Below, one piece after another: positions 37,361 to 46,790 of a DNA stretch of 64,000 nt. How positions within the stretch are numbered: position 1 is the first letter of the stretch; the number at the start of each line of letters is the position of its first letter. The translations under genes and the position numbers were made by a program. The notes under the pieces are model-generated. The model was not told the origin of the DNA. It was given only the letters and a program-made list of their open reading frames with translations, and made no database searches. The DNA is from Flexivirga endophytica (GTDB lineage Bacteria; Actinomycetota; Actinomycetes; Actinomycetales; Dermatophilaceae): positions 62,001-126,000 of the forward strand of contig NZ_BMHI01000008.1 in assembly GCF_014640635.1 (NCBI RefSeq), read 5' to 3'.

Positions 37361-37907
37361 GCTGCACCCAGTAGCGACGGACGGTGCCGTGATCCGGCGT
37401 CTCGCGGATGTCCTCGAGCGCACCGCCGTTCCGCTCGATGGTGCGAGCCGATGCCGTGTTGTCGTCCTGGCAGGTGATCAGGGCCTGTCGTAGGCCGAGG
37501 GCTTTCGCCTGGTCCAGCGCCAGAGTGAGGGCCGCGGTCGCGACGCCCTTACGGCGCGCCGAGGGCCGGACGCCATACCCGATGTGGCCGCCGACCTGGA
37601 GCAGGAAATCGTTCAGCCGGTGCCGTAGCGAGATGGATCCGAGGATGCGTTGCGGCTCTCGCTCGTCGACGATCCAGGAGAGCGTGTCGTGCACGCGATC
37701 GGGCGGCAGCAGGGTCGTCTCGTCGGCGTACGAGAGCCGGGTCGCGATCCAGGCGGCGAACGTGGCGCGGTCCTTGAGATCCTCGTCCGTGAGGGAGTCG
37801 GTTGCGAACCCGTCGCGGTGGCCGGACCCGAACTCGAACGCACACTCCAGGAAGGCGTCGTGCAGCTCGACAGTGGGCTGTATCAACCGAATTCGCGCGT
37901 TCGCCAT
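37353..37907 (-). CDS. GNAT-family N-acetyltransferase
   Basis: 184 aa. Acetyl-CoA site: GYGVRPSARRKGVATAAL (R-x-x-G-x-A-type loop), preceded by GSISLRHRLNDFLLQVGGHI. It ends NGGALEDI and VRRYWVQLN, a common ending in predicted acetyltransferases. Target unknown. Start ATG 37907; an upstream opening adds Gln/Asp-rich residues of no family character. Confidence 0.9.
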   Translation of the reverse strand: MANARIRLIQPTVELHDAFLECAFEFGSGHRDGFATDSLTDEDLKDRATFAAWIATRLSYADETTLLPPDRVHDTLSWIVDEREPQRILGSISLRHRLNDFLLQVGGHIGYGVRPSARRKGVATAALTLALDQAKALGLRQALITCQDDNTASARTIERNGGALEDIRETPDHGTVRRYWVQLN

Positions 37908-37972
37908 GGCTGGATCCTGACACGCTGCAGTGGGTCCAGCCAATCAGTTATTCCTACAACCGCGCTCCCTGA

Positions 37973-37998
37973 GGGGTCCGTAACGAGACCCGGACCCC
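37973..37998. terminator. Hairpin in the gap before the HNH gene
   Basis: GGGGTCCG (37973-37980) pairs with CGGACCCC (37991-37998) around a 10-nt loop; no T-run. The gap 37908-38222 otherwise shows only GC-rich non-coding sequence and the promoter below. Confidence 0.4.
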
Positions 37999-38186
37999 AC
38001 ACTGCGGTGGCCGAGGAGACGGGGAGCGAAGCGGAGCAGTCGTCTCGAGGTCCTCCCGTCCACGCACGCTGGTCGAGTGTCGGACAGGGTGAGGTGTATC
38101 GAGACCCGCCCCGGGTTGTCCTCATCCGCTTCCAGGATTCGGTATCACCGAGGAGGGATGTGGAAAACATGGAGTCGCGAAAAGTT

Positions 38187-38215
38187 TTGTGCCACAGTCT
38201 GGTTCATGGGATAAT
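38187..38215 (+). promoter_or_regulatory. Sigma-70-like promoter of the HNH gene
   Basis: TTGTGC (38187-38192), 17-nt spacer, GATAAT (38210-38215), then ATG 38223 after 7 nt, so a leaderless transcript. One of the best -35/-10 pairs in the window. Confidence 0.6.
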
Positions 38216-38222
38216 CGAACAC

Positions 38223-39498
38223 ATGAACGAGCAGCCACGACACGCGGGAGATGGCCACGTCGCCGTCCTCGACGCGTCTGCGGTGCGGGCGTTCCACGAC
38301 CGGCTCGACGCGCCGATCGCCACCGACAACCCATTGGAGGAAGCCCGCGCGGTCGCCGAACTGCAGCACGCGCTCAGTGCTCGCCTGGCCCGGTTGGCGG
38401 TCGCCGCCCACGAAACCCAGCAGGCGTGTGACGTGGCCCGCGGGGTACCGGCCAAGGACACCGTCAAGGTCGTCGGGTCGCACCTGGGGTTCGCCCGCCG
38501 CTGCTCCGGCGCACGCGGGAAGCACTTCGTCGGGGTCGCGCACGCCTTGGTCGAAGACATGCCGCACACGATGGAGGCGTTGGCGGCCGGGGTGATTTGT
38601 GAAGAGGACGCGGCCCAGGTGGTCCGGGAGACCAGCAACGTGTCCCGGGCCGACCGGCGCGGTGTGGATGCGGCGATCTGCGACCGGCTCGGCCGGGTCG
38701 CGACCCGGACTCTGGTGTCCGCGGCGCGGGCCGCGGCCTACGACCGCGACCCCGACGGGGTCCGTGCCCGCCGGATCAAAGCCGAGTCCGAACGCCGCGT
38801 CAGCCTGCGGCCGGCACCGGACTCGATGGCCTACCTGACCGCGCTGCTGCCGGTCAAGGATGGCCATGGCCGACGCGCTCGTGGAACGCGTCACCGGCCG
38901 AACCCGCGCCGACAACGCCACCGACGTGCAGGTCAACCTGCTCATGCCCTTGGACTCGTTGACCGGGGGCACCCCAGGATTCGTGCCCGGGTACGGGCCC
39001 GTCCCGGCGGATCTGGTGCGGGACTGGTTCACCCACGGCCACCCGACCGGCCCGCTGGTGCGCCGGTTGTTCACTCACCCCGGCACCGGCGACATCATCG
39101 GGATGGAATCCCGCGCCCGGCGCTACCCCGGCCTGCTGGCCTGGCTGATCCTGTTCCGTGATCAGGTCTGCCGCACACCCTGGTGCGGGGCGCCGATCCG
39201 GCACACCGACCACATCCACCCCCACGCCACCGGCGGTCCCACCGCCGAACGCAACGGGCAAGGATTGTGCGCCCGCTGCAACTACGTCAAAGAACACCCG
39301 GACTACCACGTCACCGGCACCGCCGCCGAAACCACCACCAACGCGGGCGGATTCACCGCCACCAGCCACCCACCAGCACCGCCAGGATTACCGCCACCCA
39401 CCACGTCATACGTCGAACGCTCCCTGATGGACATCACCTGGCATCACTCGGTCTCCTGTAACGACCTCGACGACGAAGACGACCGAAGCAACGACTAG
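38223..39498 (+). pseudogene. DUF222/HNH endonuclease (13E12 family), frameshifted by an internal deletion
   Basis: Homing-type or restriction-like nuclease family that occurs in many copies in Actinobacteria. Frame 1 (from ATG 38223) encodes the DUF222 part up to YLTALLPVKDG near 38860. The rest continues in another frame from MADALVERVTG to the HNH domain (CRTPWCGAPIRHTDHIHPH, with TDHIHP and CARCNYVKE) ending at 39498. Relatives have roughly 20 more residues between the two points, so a deletion with a shift is likely, at ATGGCCATGGCC. Base use differs from neighbours: very GC-rich, few TAT codons. A sequencing error is the alternative explanation. Confidence 0.85.
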
Positions 39499-39873
39499 GA
39501 CTGAGCTGAAGACTGCCCGCCAGCCTTCATCAGGCAAATCGGTGCCGGGTCTGATCCTCTCGGCAGCGCTGCACGATGTTCGGTCCGATGGACGGTGTTG
39601 ATCAGCCCTTGCAGGGCTGCGTGGCCATGAAAGTTCGAATCGAGAGCGTTTGTCGATCGACTTCGAATGCACTTCTTCCGGACGTGCCGGGCATCCCCTC
39701 GGTGGACATCCAAGCGGCCCGGACCGGGGAGCCGTACCAAGGACCTCAATAGTGCAGCGGTTTGTCAGAAAGACCGCAATCGCCCGGAGTCCGAGGTGTC
39801 ATCCTCGGCAGAGATCTATGGCGCGCCGAACTGCCGGAACGGCTGCCCCGTCAACGCGGGCTTCGGCCGCTTC
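39499..39873. other. Gene-free stretch after the HNH pseudogene
   Basis: 375 bp with lower GC than its surroundings. Short open frames exist on both strands, but none shows a ribosome site or a recognisable protein. Looks like decayed DNA. Confidence 0.6.
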
Positions 39874-40233
39874 TCAAGCAGCGAACTGGTGGTCGACGTT
39901 GACTCGACCATCTGACGACAGGATCATGCAATCGAATCCTGCTGCCATCCACTCACCGTCGGCGTTCGTCATGTCCCAATTGACACGCACCGCACCACGG
40001 TGGTTGGTGACAGCCCGCACCGACCGAAGCTTCTGCTCACCGGCTCCAGTGCCCTGCGCGTGAGCATCGGTGATGCTTGCATAGATTTCGTCGTGCCCCA
40101 CGGACTTCCCTGAGCGGGTGACGTGCTTCGCCTGGTCGGCGAAGACTTTCTCGACCTTTGCGCGACGTGCAGCATCATCTGGCTCGTTCCAGACGTCAAT
40201 GTACATGTCAACCAGTGCGTTCAAATCAGTCAT
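39874..40233 (-). CDS. SnoaL/NTF2-like small protein
   Basis: 119 aa with the NTF2-like pattern: helical start LNALVDMYIDVWNEPD, a middle with DEIYASITDAHAQG, strands RAVTNHRGAVRVNWDMTN and the ending VDHQFAA. GGAGG on the minus strand precedes ATG 40233. Members are small cyclases, isomerases or unknown; function here unknown. It sits alone in a lower-GC patch, so it may have arrived by transfer. Confidence 0.8.
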   Translation of the reverse strand: MTDLNALVDMYIDVWNEPDDAARRAKVEKVFADQAKHVTRSGKSVGHDEIYASITDAHAQGTGAGEQKLRSVRAVTNHRGAVRVNWDMTNADGEWMAAGFDCMILSSDGRVNVDHQFAA

Positions 40234-40859
40234 TCAACGTCCTCCACTACTAGTTAAAGGAGCCTGCGGGTAAGACCGGTATGCGTTGGCAAATCTATCG
40301 ACTAATCGGTGGTGTCGCGAAATGCTGCTTCGCGGATCTCCGCACCGGATGGACGGTTCTACTGCCAGGACCAGATCCCCGAATCATCCGGTAGCAGCTG
40401 CCTGACCTGCGACGTTGCCCGGTCAGACTCATCCCTGCGTCCTTCGGCGAGGCATGCAGAGTGCGGGTGGACGTGCTCAAACTCACCTAGAAGATCAGGG
40501 CTTCGGGAGCATCGACAACTACCCGTTTATCGTATCCGTTGGAAAGATGTTCCTCAAAACAGGAGGCGTGTGATTTCCGTCATGGATTCCTTGGATCTGT
40601 GTTGATTGTGAGTCAGGTCACGAATAAGCCAGGGCCAGCACCTGGGAGGTGAGTGACAGAGATTCCGATTGTTCACCTCATGTTTCTCATAAAGGCGATC
40701 GGGTGCGCGGTCGAACCGGCGACTGGCATGGCAGCAGATGGATGGATGCCCCGGAGTTGAGTTGACGTGTGCGTCGCCTGCGACCTGCACGCAATCGACC
40801 TTCGTCGGGACCTATGAGGTCCGGACTCGACGAGCACGGAGGGCTGCGATGATCGCTGG
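40234..40859. other. Long gene-free stretch of lower GC
   Basis: 626 bp. No supported gene, tRNA or repeat found by eye on either strand; scattered short frames only. Base composition is more AT-rich than the flanks. Confidence 0.6.
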
Positions 40860-41873
40860 ATGGCTACGTCATACAAGAGTCCGCGGATCACGACGCCGTG
40901 CCGGCTCACCGACGCCGCTGGCCGGCTGAACCCGGGCGCCGTCGGCTGGACCACCCAGCCACTGCACGACACCAGTCGCATCGGCCACGGACGAGTCGGA
41001 TTCGGCCGCAACAAGCGCTGGGAATATTGGGCCGTCACGACTCCGGATCACGTTGTGGCGCTGACGATTTCGAGCATCGACTACGCCGGCGTCAACAATC
41101 TCTGGATCCTCGACCGCCGCGCCGGCCTCGAGATCAACCAGGACGCAGTCACGCCGTTCGGGCGTGGTGTGACCCTGCCAGGCAGCCTCGACGACGGACC
41201 GGCGACCTTCCGCTCCAACAAGCTCGACATCACCATCACGCCGCTGGGCGGCGCGACACGATTGCAGGCGCGTGGCGACCGCATCGGGCTCGACATCGTC
41301 GCCGGGCTCTCCGAGGGGCACGAGCGGCTCGGGGTCGTCGTGCCGTGGTCCGAGCGCCTCTTCCAATACACCGTCAAGGACGTCGCGCGCCCAGCGACGG
41401 GTTCCCTGATCATCGACGGCGCCGAGCACCACTTGCCCGACGGTCGGTCGTGGGCGACCCTCGACCACGGCCGCGGCCGGTGGCCACGATCGACCACTTG
41501 GAACTGGGGCGCCGGATCTGGCCGCAGCGATGGGCACGTGATCGGCATTCAGGTCGGTGGCAGGTGGACGGATGGCACCGGGGCCACCGAGAATTCGCTC
41601 CTCGTCGACGATCGCCTCACCAAGATCGGCCAGCTCTCCTGGACCTACGACCAGGACGACTGGCGGGCGCCCTGGCGGGTGCGTGGACCTGGCATCGACC
41701 TGACGTTCACTGTCGAGCACGTGCGACATGCGGCCACCGACCTGAAGGTCATCCGCTCACGAACCTGGCAGTGCTTCGGCGCCTGGTCGGGCAGCGTCAC
41801 CGACGTCGACGGCCACCTGTATGGCGTCGACGACATCTTCGGCTGGGTCGAACACGTCGAGCAGTTGTGGTGA
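40860..41873 (+). CDS. DUF2804 family protein
   Basis: 337 aa, soluble, predicted beta-rich. Shows family features: ITTPCRLTDAAGRLNPGAVGW at the start, NKRWEYW, LDHGRGRWPRSTTWNWG in the middle, and DVDGHLYGVDDIFGWVEHVEQLW at the end. Biological role unknown to me. ATG 40860 fits the family's N-terminus; GGAGGG lies 14 nt upstream. It follows the gene-free stretch and precedes a convergent TetR gene. Confidence 0.88.
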   Translation: MATSYKSPRITTPCRLTDAAGRLNPGAVGWTTQPLHDTSRIGHGRVGFGRNKRWEYWAVTTPDHVVALTISSIDYAGVNNLWILDRRAGLEINQDAVTPFGRGVTLPGSLDDGPATFRSNKLDITITPLGGATRLQARGDRIGLDIVAGLSEGHERLGVVVPWSERLFQYTVKDVARPATGSLIIDGAEHHLPDGRSWATLDHGRGRWPRSTTWNWGAGSGRSDGHVIGIQVGGRWTDGTGATENSLLVDDRLTKIGQLSWTYDQDDWRAPWRVRGPGIDLTFTVEHVRHAATDLKVIRSRTWQCFGAWSGSVTDVDGHLYGVDDIFGWVEHVEQLW

Positions 41874-41899
41874 GCCGAAGGCTCGAAACCTGAGTTTGA

Positions 41900-42520
41900 T
41901 CAGCGGCTTTCGGCGGATCGCATCGACAGCACGTCATCGACGAGGCGCTCGGCATACGCGGTATCGGCCGGCAACGCGAAGACCACGTGGTGATAGAGCG
42001 GCGCGATCACGTGGTCGAGGACCTGCTCGACCGACGGCGTGCGTTCGCCGCGAGTGTGCGCCCGGCTGATCATCTCCGCGAGTTGCTCGCGGCGTGCGGT
42101 CCAGCACGGGCAGGCGTCCAACACGACACCGTCGCGTGCGTTCACCATCGCGCGCAGGTAACGGGTGCGGTGCGGGCGGACGATGTCGTCGGTGATGACC
42201 CGTGCCCACTCGCGAAGATCGCCCTCCAGCGATCCGGTGTCGGGAAGGACCTCGTCCTCGCGGGTGAACGCCGCGACGGCAACTTCTTCGAGCAGCGCGT
42301 CGATGTCACCCCAGCGCCGGTAGACGCTCGTCGGATTGACATCGGCGAGTTCGGCGACCATCGGAACGGTGATCTGATCCGGGCGCTGTGTCGCCATAAG
42401 TTTGCCGACCGCGCTGTAGACGGCGTCCTGCACGCGTGCGCTCCGGCCGCCGGGGCGGCGCTTCACAGGTGTGGACGCGTGGGTGGGCACCCGGGTGGAC
42501 TTCGTCGGCATACGTGCCAT
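41900..42520 (-). CDS. TetR-family transcriptional repressor
   Basis: 206 aa. N-terminal helix-turn-helix ITVPMVAELADVNPTSVYRRWGD (HTH at about residues 50-72), preceded by a basic, Pro/Thr-rich tail, and a C-terminal ligand domain with the TetR_C_16-like ending. Divergent from an MFS exporter 84 bp away, the standard layout for a repressor of its neighbour. The gap holds TTGGC-N6-GCCAA (42534-42549) as a possible operator. Confidence 0.92.
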   Translation of the reverse strand: MARMPTKSTRVPTHASTPVKRRPGGRSARVQDAVYSAVGKLMATQRPDQITVPMVAELADVNPTSVYRRWGDIDALLEEVAVAAFTREDEVLPDTGSLEGDLREWARVITDDIVRPHRTRYLRAMVNARDGVVLDACPCWTARREQLAEMISRAHTRGERTPSVEQVLDHVIAPLYHHVVFALPADTAYAERLVDDVLSMRSAESR

Positions 42521-42604
42521 TATTGCAGTTGTCTTGGCATTAAGGCCAAAGGGGCGTACTGTCCTACCTCTAAAGCAATGACCTTTGCAATTAGTGAGGA
42601 TCGT

Positions 42605-43852
42605 ATGTCGTTCCGCTTGTCCCGGCCGGTCGGCTTCGCTACCGCCGGTATCGCCCTGGTCGGTCTGATGACCGGCGCTGCGGCGCCGTCACCGCTCTAC
42701 CCGGTCTACCAACAGCTCTGGGGTTTCTCGTCGTTCACGCTCACCGTGATCTTCGCCGTGTATGTCGTGGCGCTGCTGGCCACCCTGCTGACGGTCGGCT
42801 CCCTGGCCGATCACATCGGCCGCCGCCCGATGCTGGTGGGTGGCCTGGTGCTGCTTGCAGTCGCGATGGTCGTCTTCGCCAACGCGTCCGGAGTCGGTGA
42901 GTTGTTGCTCGCCCGGATCGTGCAGGGCGTCGCGACCGGCATCATCACCGGCGCTGTCAGTGCGCTGATCATCGACCTCCAACCCAACCCGCATGTCGGC
43001 TCTGTCGTGACCGGTGGTGCACCGGGCATCGGGCTCGCGCTCGGGGCGGCACTGGCGGGCGGACTCGTGCAGCACGCGCCGGCGCCACGTGAGCTTGTCT
43101 TCTGGATCATGTTCGGCAGCTACCTCCTGTTGGCAGTGGTGGGACTCTTCACTCCCGAGGAGCCACGGCAGGGGACCGACCTGCGTGCCATACGCCGCGC
43201 CGCTCGACCCAGCATCGGGGTCGCGGCCGAGGCTCGCTCGGCCTTCCTCGCCTGGGCGCCGGCCGTCGCCGCGACCTGGGCGCTCGGTGGTCTCTACCTG
43301 TCACTCGGGTCGTCGGCGGTCTCGCGGCTGTTCGGAGTCGACGACCACTTCCTCGTCGGGCTCGTGCTGGCAACCTTCTTCACGCCGGCAGGCCTGGTGC
43401 TGTTGGTGATTCGAGCCGTTCCGCAGTCGGCGCGTCGTGCGCTCGGACTCGCCTCGCTCGGTGGGGGAGTCGCGATCTCGGTCCTCGGAGTGCTCCTCAG
43501 CTCGACTGCCGTCTACATCGTCGGTTCGGCGGTGGCGGGCATCGGCTTCGGCGCGACGTTCCAGACCGCGGTCGCCGCCATCGCGGCCGTCACTCCCGCG
43601 AACAAGCGCGGCCAGACCTTCGCCGCGATCTACGTCCTGGGCTACACGGCCTTCAGCGTCCCGGCCGTCGTCGCCGGTCTTGCCGTCCAGCACTGGGGTC
43701 TGCGGCCGACGTTGATCGGTTATGGCGTCCTCGAAGTAGCGCTGGTCGTCGCCGCCGCAGTGCTGGCCACCCGAGCGGCACGCGCAGCACGCCGCTCTGC
43801 GGCGCCCTGCCCGCAGCAACTGGCCGCCGTGGGTGCGCGCCCGGACGCGTGA
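42605..43852 (+). CDS. MFS transporter under the TetR gene
   Basis: About 415 aa, 12-helix major facilitator. TM1 GIALVGLMTGAAAPSPLYPVYQ, motif A loop GSLADHIGRRPML, motif-C-like region GAPGIGLALGAALAGG. Probably an exporter of a toxic compound recognised by the divergent TetR protein. Start ATG 42605 has GAGGA just upstream; ATG 42578 is an in-frame alternative. Confidence 0.88.
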   Translation: MSFRLSRPVGFATAGIALVGLMTGAAAPSPLYPVYQQLWGFSSFTLTVIFAVYVVALLATLLTVGSLADHIGRRPMLVGGLVLLAVAMVVFANASGVGELLLARIVQGVATGIITGAVSALIIDLQPNPHVGSVVTGGAPGIGLALGAALAGGLVQHAPAPRELVFWIMFGSYLLLAVVGLFTPEEPRQGTDLRAIRRAARPSIGVAAEARSAFLAWAPAVAATWALGGLYLSLGSSAVSRLFGVDDHFLVGLVLATFFTPAGLVLLVIRAVPQSARRALGLASLGGGVAISVLGVLLSSTAVYIVGSAVAGIGFGATFQTAVAAIAAVTPANKRGQTFAAIYVLGYTAFSVPAVVAGLAVQHWGLRPTLIGYGVLEVALVVAAAVLATRAARAARRSAAPCPQQLAAVGARPDA

Positions 43853-43892
43853 ACTCGGACGGTTGTCGGTTGCGGCGAGCACAATGACGTCC

Positions 43893-44228
43893 ATGGCGTA
43901 TGACGGAGAGCTCGTCCAGCGGATCCGCGAGTTGCTGACGGACGACCTGGACGTGACCGACAAGCGGATGTTCGGCGGGATCGCCTTCCTCACCGGAGGT
44001 CGCTTGGCGGTCGCGGCGTCCAGGTACGGCGGCCTGATGGCGCGGGTCGATCCGGAAGACTCCGAGACGTTGATCCTGCGCGACGGCGTGGCGCGGATGG
44101 AGATGGGGGGCCGCGAGATGACGGGCTGGCTCCGTGTCGACCAGGAGCAACTCGACGACGAGCAGCTTGTCGAATGGGTCGAACGTGGCCTTGAGGTCGC
44201 CCGCAGCCAGCCCCCGAAGCACGGGTGA
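43893..44228 (+). CDS. TfoX N-terminal domain protein
   Basis: 111 aa: MAYDGELVQRIRELL, then KRMFGGIAFLTGGRLAVAA with the MFGG signature, and WVERGLEVARSQP near the end. Matches stand-alone TfoX/Sxy N-terminal proteins, whose role outside competence regulation is unknown. Start ATG 43893 (ATG 43884 also possible). No strong ribosome site. Confidence 0.85.
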   Translation: MAYDGELVQRIRELLTDDLDVTDKRMFGGIAFLTGGRLAVAASRYGGLMARVDPEDSETLILRDGVARMEMGGREMTGWLRVDQEQLDDEQLVEWVERGLEVARSQPPKHG

Positions 44229-44273
44229 CGTCCTCCGGGGAGGTCAGTACCTCCAAGTAGGCTTGGCGCCGAG

Positions 44274-46679
44274 ATGAGCAGCCTTTTCGACGACCTTCCC
44301 CTGCCCGGCCTTCCCTCCGATGCGGCTTCCGCGACGGTTCCCACCGACGTCGACGAGCGCGGCGTCCCCACCTGGGCGAGCCTCGGCAAGGAGGCGCCGG
44401 CGGCCGAGGAAGAGCCGGCGAGGCCTTCGACCGCCGACCCGGAGAGTCTGGTCGCCGGGCTCAACCCGCAGCAGCGCGAAGCAGTGCTGCACGAGGGCCC
44501 GCCATTGCTCATCGTCGCCGGCGCCGGCTCCGGCAAGACTCGTGTCCTCACTCATCGGATCGCGCACCTGATGGCGGCCCGGCACGTGCAGCCGGGGCAG
44601 ATCCTCGCGATCACCTTCACCAACAAGGCTGCCGCCGAGATGCGTGAGCGGGTCGAGGCGCTGGTCGGGCCGGTCGCCCGGTCGATGTGGGTCTCCACCT
44701 TCCACTCCGCCTGTGTGCGGATCCTGCGCCGCGAGGCGAGCAAGGTCGGCCTGAAGTCGACGTTCTCCATCTACGACGCGGCCGACAGCCAGCGGATGAT
44801 GGCCCTGGTCATGCGCGACCTCGACCTGGATCCCAAGCGCTTCCCGCCGCGCTCCTTCAGCCATCAGGTCAGCAACCTCAAGAACGAGCTGATCGATGAG
44901 GAGACCTACGCATCGCAGGTCGTCGAAGGCAGCCATCAGGAGAAGACCCTGGCGGAGGCCTATACGTCATACCAACGGCGCCTGCGGCAGGCCAACGCAC
45001 TCGACTTCGACGACCTGATCATGACCACCGTCAACATCCTGCGCGTCTTCCCCGACGTCGCCGAGCACTACCGGCGACGCTTCCGGCACGTGCTGGTCGA
45101 CGAATACCAGGACACCAACCACGCCCAATACGCCTTGGTGAAAGAGCTTGTGGGGCATGAGGTTTCGGACCCGGCGCTCGGTCACGTTCCTCCTGCCGAG
45201 TTGTGCGTCGTCGGCGACGCGGATCAGTCGATCTATGCCTTCCGTGGTGCGACCATCCGCAACATCGTGGAGTTCGAGCAGGACTACCCGCAGGCGCACA
45301 CGATCCTGCTGGAGCAGAACTACCGCTCCACCCAGAACATCCTGCAGGCCGCCAATGCCGTGATCGCCAAGAACGAAGGACGGCGCCCCAAGAGCCTCTG
45401 GTCGGAGTCGGGCGATGGCGCGCAGATCATCGGGTATGTCGGGGACTCCGAGCACGACGAGGCGGCCTTCGTCGCGCGCACGATCGACGTGCTCGGCGAC
45501 GAGCACGGCGTCAAGCCGAAGGACGTCGCGGTCTTCTACCGCACCAACGCCCAATCCCGTGCACTGGAAGAGGTTTTCGTCCGAGTCGGACTGCCCTACA
45601 AGGTGGTCGGCGGCACCCGCTTCTACGAGCGTCGTGAGGTCAAGGACGCGCTCGCCTACCTGCGGGTGGTGTCCAACCCGCTGGACACCGTCAACCTGCG
45701 GCGCATCCTCAACGTGCCCAAGCGCGGCATCGGTGATCGCGCGGAAGCGTGCGTCTCGGCGCTGGCCGAGCGCGAGCGGATCCCGTTCGTCGCGGCACTC
45801 GGACGCGCCGGCGACGCACCCGGCATCGCGACACGATCCGTTACCTGCATCAACGCCTTCACCGAGCTGCTCGAGTCGCTCGGTCAGGTGCACGCTGCCG
45901 ACGATGCCGGCGTCGGTGATCTGCTCGAAGCGATCCTCGACAAGTCCGGCTACCTGTCCGAGCTTCGGCAGAGCGCTGATCCGCAGGACGAGACTCGCGT
46001 CGAGAACCTCGCCGAACTCGTCGCGGTGGCAAAGGAATTCGACGAGAACTACCCCGGTGGATCGCTCGAGGACTTCCTCGAGCAGGTGTCCCTGGTCGCC
46101 GACACCGACGAGATCCCTGACGAGGAGGGCGAGGACGTCGGCGTCGTCACGCTGATGACCCTGCACACCGCCAAGGGGCTGGAGTTCCCCGTCGTGTTCC
46201 TCACCGGTATGGAGGACGGAACCTTCCCGCACATGCGGGCGCTCGGCGACCCGAAGGAGCTCGAGGAGGAGCGGCGGCTGGCGTATGTCGGCATCACGCG
46301 TGCTCGCGAGCGGCTGCACCTGTCGCGAGCCGAGGTGCGCTCGGCCTGGGGAGCCCCGCAGTACAACCCGCCGTCGCGCTTCCTGGACGAGATCCCGTCG
46401 GGGCTCGTCGACTGGCAACGCGTGACGACGACAGCGACTCGGCCGTCCTCAACACCCGCGGTTGCGCGATTGGCGGCCCGGCCAGGTGTGCGCAGCCCGG
46501 GCAACCGCCCGATCATCGCACTGGATGCGGGGGACAAGGTCACGCACGACACGTTCGGGATGGGGTCCGTCATACGCGTCGAGGGGCAGGGCGATCGGGC
46601 CATGGCGCACATCGACTTCGGTGGTGACACCGGGGTCAAGCGGTTGCTGTTGCGCTATGCGCCGGTCGAAAAGCTTTGA
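44274..46679 (+). CDS. pcrA: ATP-dependent DNA helicase PcrA/UvrD
   Basis: 801 aa superfamily 1A helicase acting in repair and replication-fork clearance. Disordered N-terminal 60 residues, then Q motif LNPQQREAV, Walker A AGAGSGKTR, ITFTNKAAAEM, VDEYQDTNHAQY (Walker B), GDADQSIYAFRGA, QNYRS, TLHTAKGLEFPVVFL and YVGITRARERL. A Tudor-like C-terminus (VTHDTFGMGSVI) matches PcrA. Stop codon lies inside a perfect inverted repeat. Confidence 0.96.
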   Translation: MSSLFDDLPLPGLPSDAASATVPTDVDERGVPTWASLGKEAPAAEEEPARPSTADPESLVAGLNPQQREAVLHEGPPLLIVAGAGSGKTRVLTHRIAHLMAARHVQPGQILAITFTNKAAAEMRERVEALVGPVARSMWVSTFHSACVRILRREASKVGLKSTFSIYDAADSQRMMALVMRDLDLDPKRFPPRSFSHQVSNLKNELIDEETYASQVVEGSHQEKTLAEAYTSYQRRLRQANALDFDDLIMTTVNILRVFPDVAEHYRRRFRHVLVDEYQDTNHAQYALVKELVGHEVSDPALGHVPPAELCVVGDADQSIYAFRGATIRNIVEFEQDYPQAHTILLEQNYRSTQNILQAANAVIAKNEGRRPKSLWSESGDGAQIIGYVGDSEHDEAAFVARTIDVLGDEHGVKPKDVAVFYRTNAQSRALEEVFVRVGLPYKVVGGTRFYERREVKDALAYLRVVSNPLDTVNLRRILNVPKRGIGDRAEACVSALAERERIPFVAALGRAGDAPGIATRSVTCINAFTELLESLGQVHAADDAGVGDLLEAILDKSGYLSELRQSADPQDETRVENLAELVAVAKEFDENYPGGSLEDFLEQVSLVADTDEIPDEEGEDVGVVTLMTLHTAKGLEFPVVFLTGMEDGTFPHMRALGDPKELEEERRLAYVGITRARERLHLSRAEVRSAWGAPQYNPPSRFLDEIPSGLVDWQRVTTTATRPSSTPAVARLAARPGVRSPGNRPIIALDAGDKVTHDTFGMGSVIRVEGQGDRAMAHIDFGGDTGVKRLLLRYAPVEKL

Positions 46680-46714
46680 CACACAGACTCGTTCCTCGTC
46701 TGTGTGTCAAAGCT
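46672..46714. terminator. Perfect 17-bp inverted repeat at the end of pcrA
   Basis: AGCTTTGACACACAGAC (46672-46688) and GTCTGTGTGTCAAAGCT (46698-46714), loop of 9 nt, no mismatch. It contains the pcrA stop codon and lies between convergent genes. Likely a two-way terminator although it lacks a T-run. Confidence 0.65.
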
Positions 46715-46790
46715 GCTGATGTTGTTGGTCCGTCCTTCGGCCGGCACGTCTGAGGGGCAGGCCAATTCGAGGTGCCTACTCTGGGCGCCT

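Noticed and set aside
38860-39498. HNH part as an independent gene starting at ATG 38860
   Set aside because: It begins in the middle of the DUF222 domain and has no ribosome site; a broken single gene is simpler.
39406-39915. Small frames on both strands in the gap after the HNH pseudogene
   Set aside because: No ribosome sites and no recognisable sequence.
40673-41038. Minus-strand frame before the DUF2804 gene
   Set aside because: Overlaps the DUF2804 start, has no family character, and lies in a gene-poor stretch.
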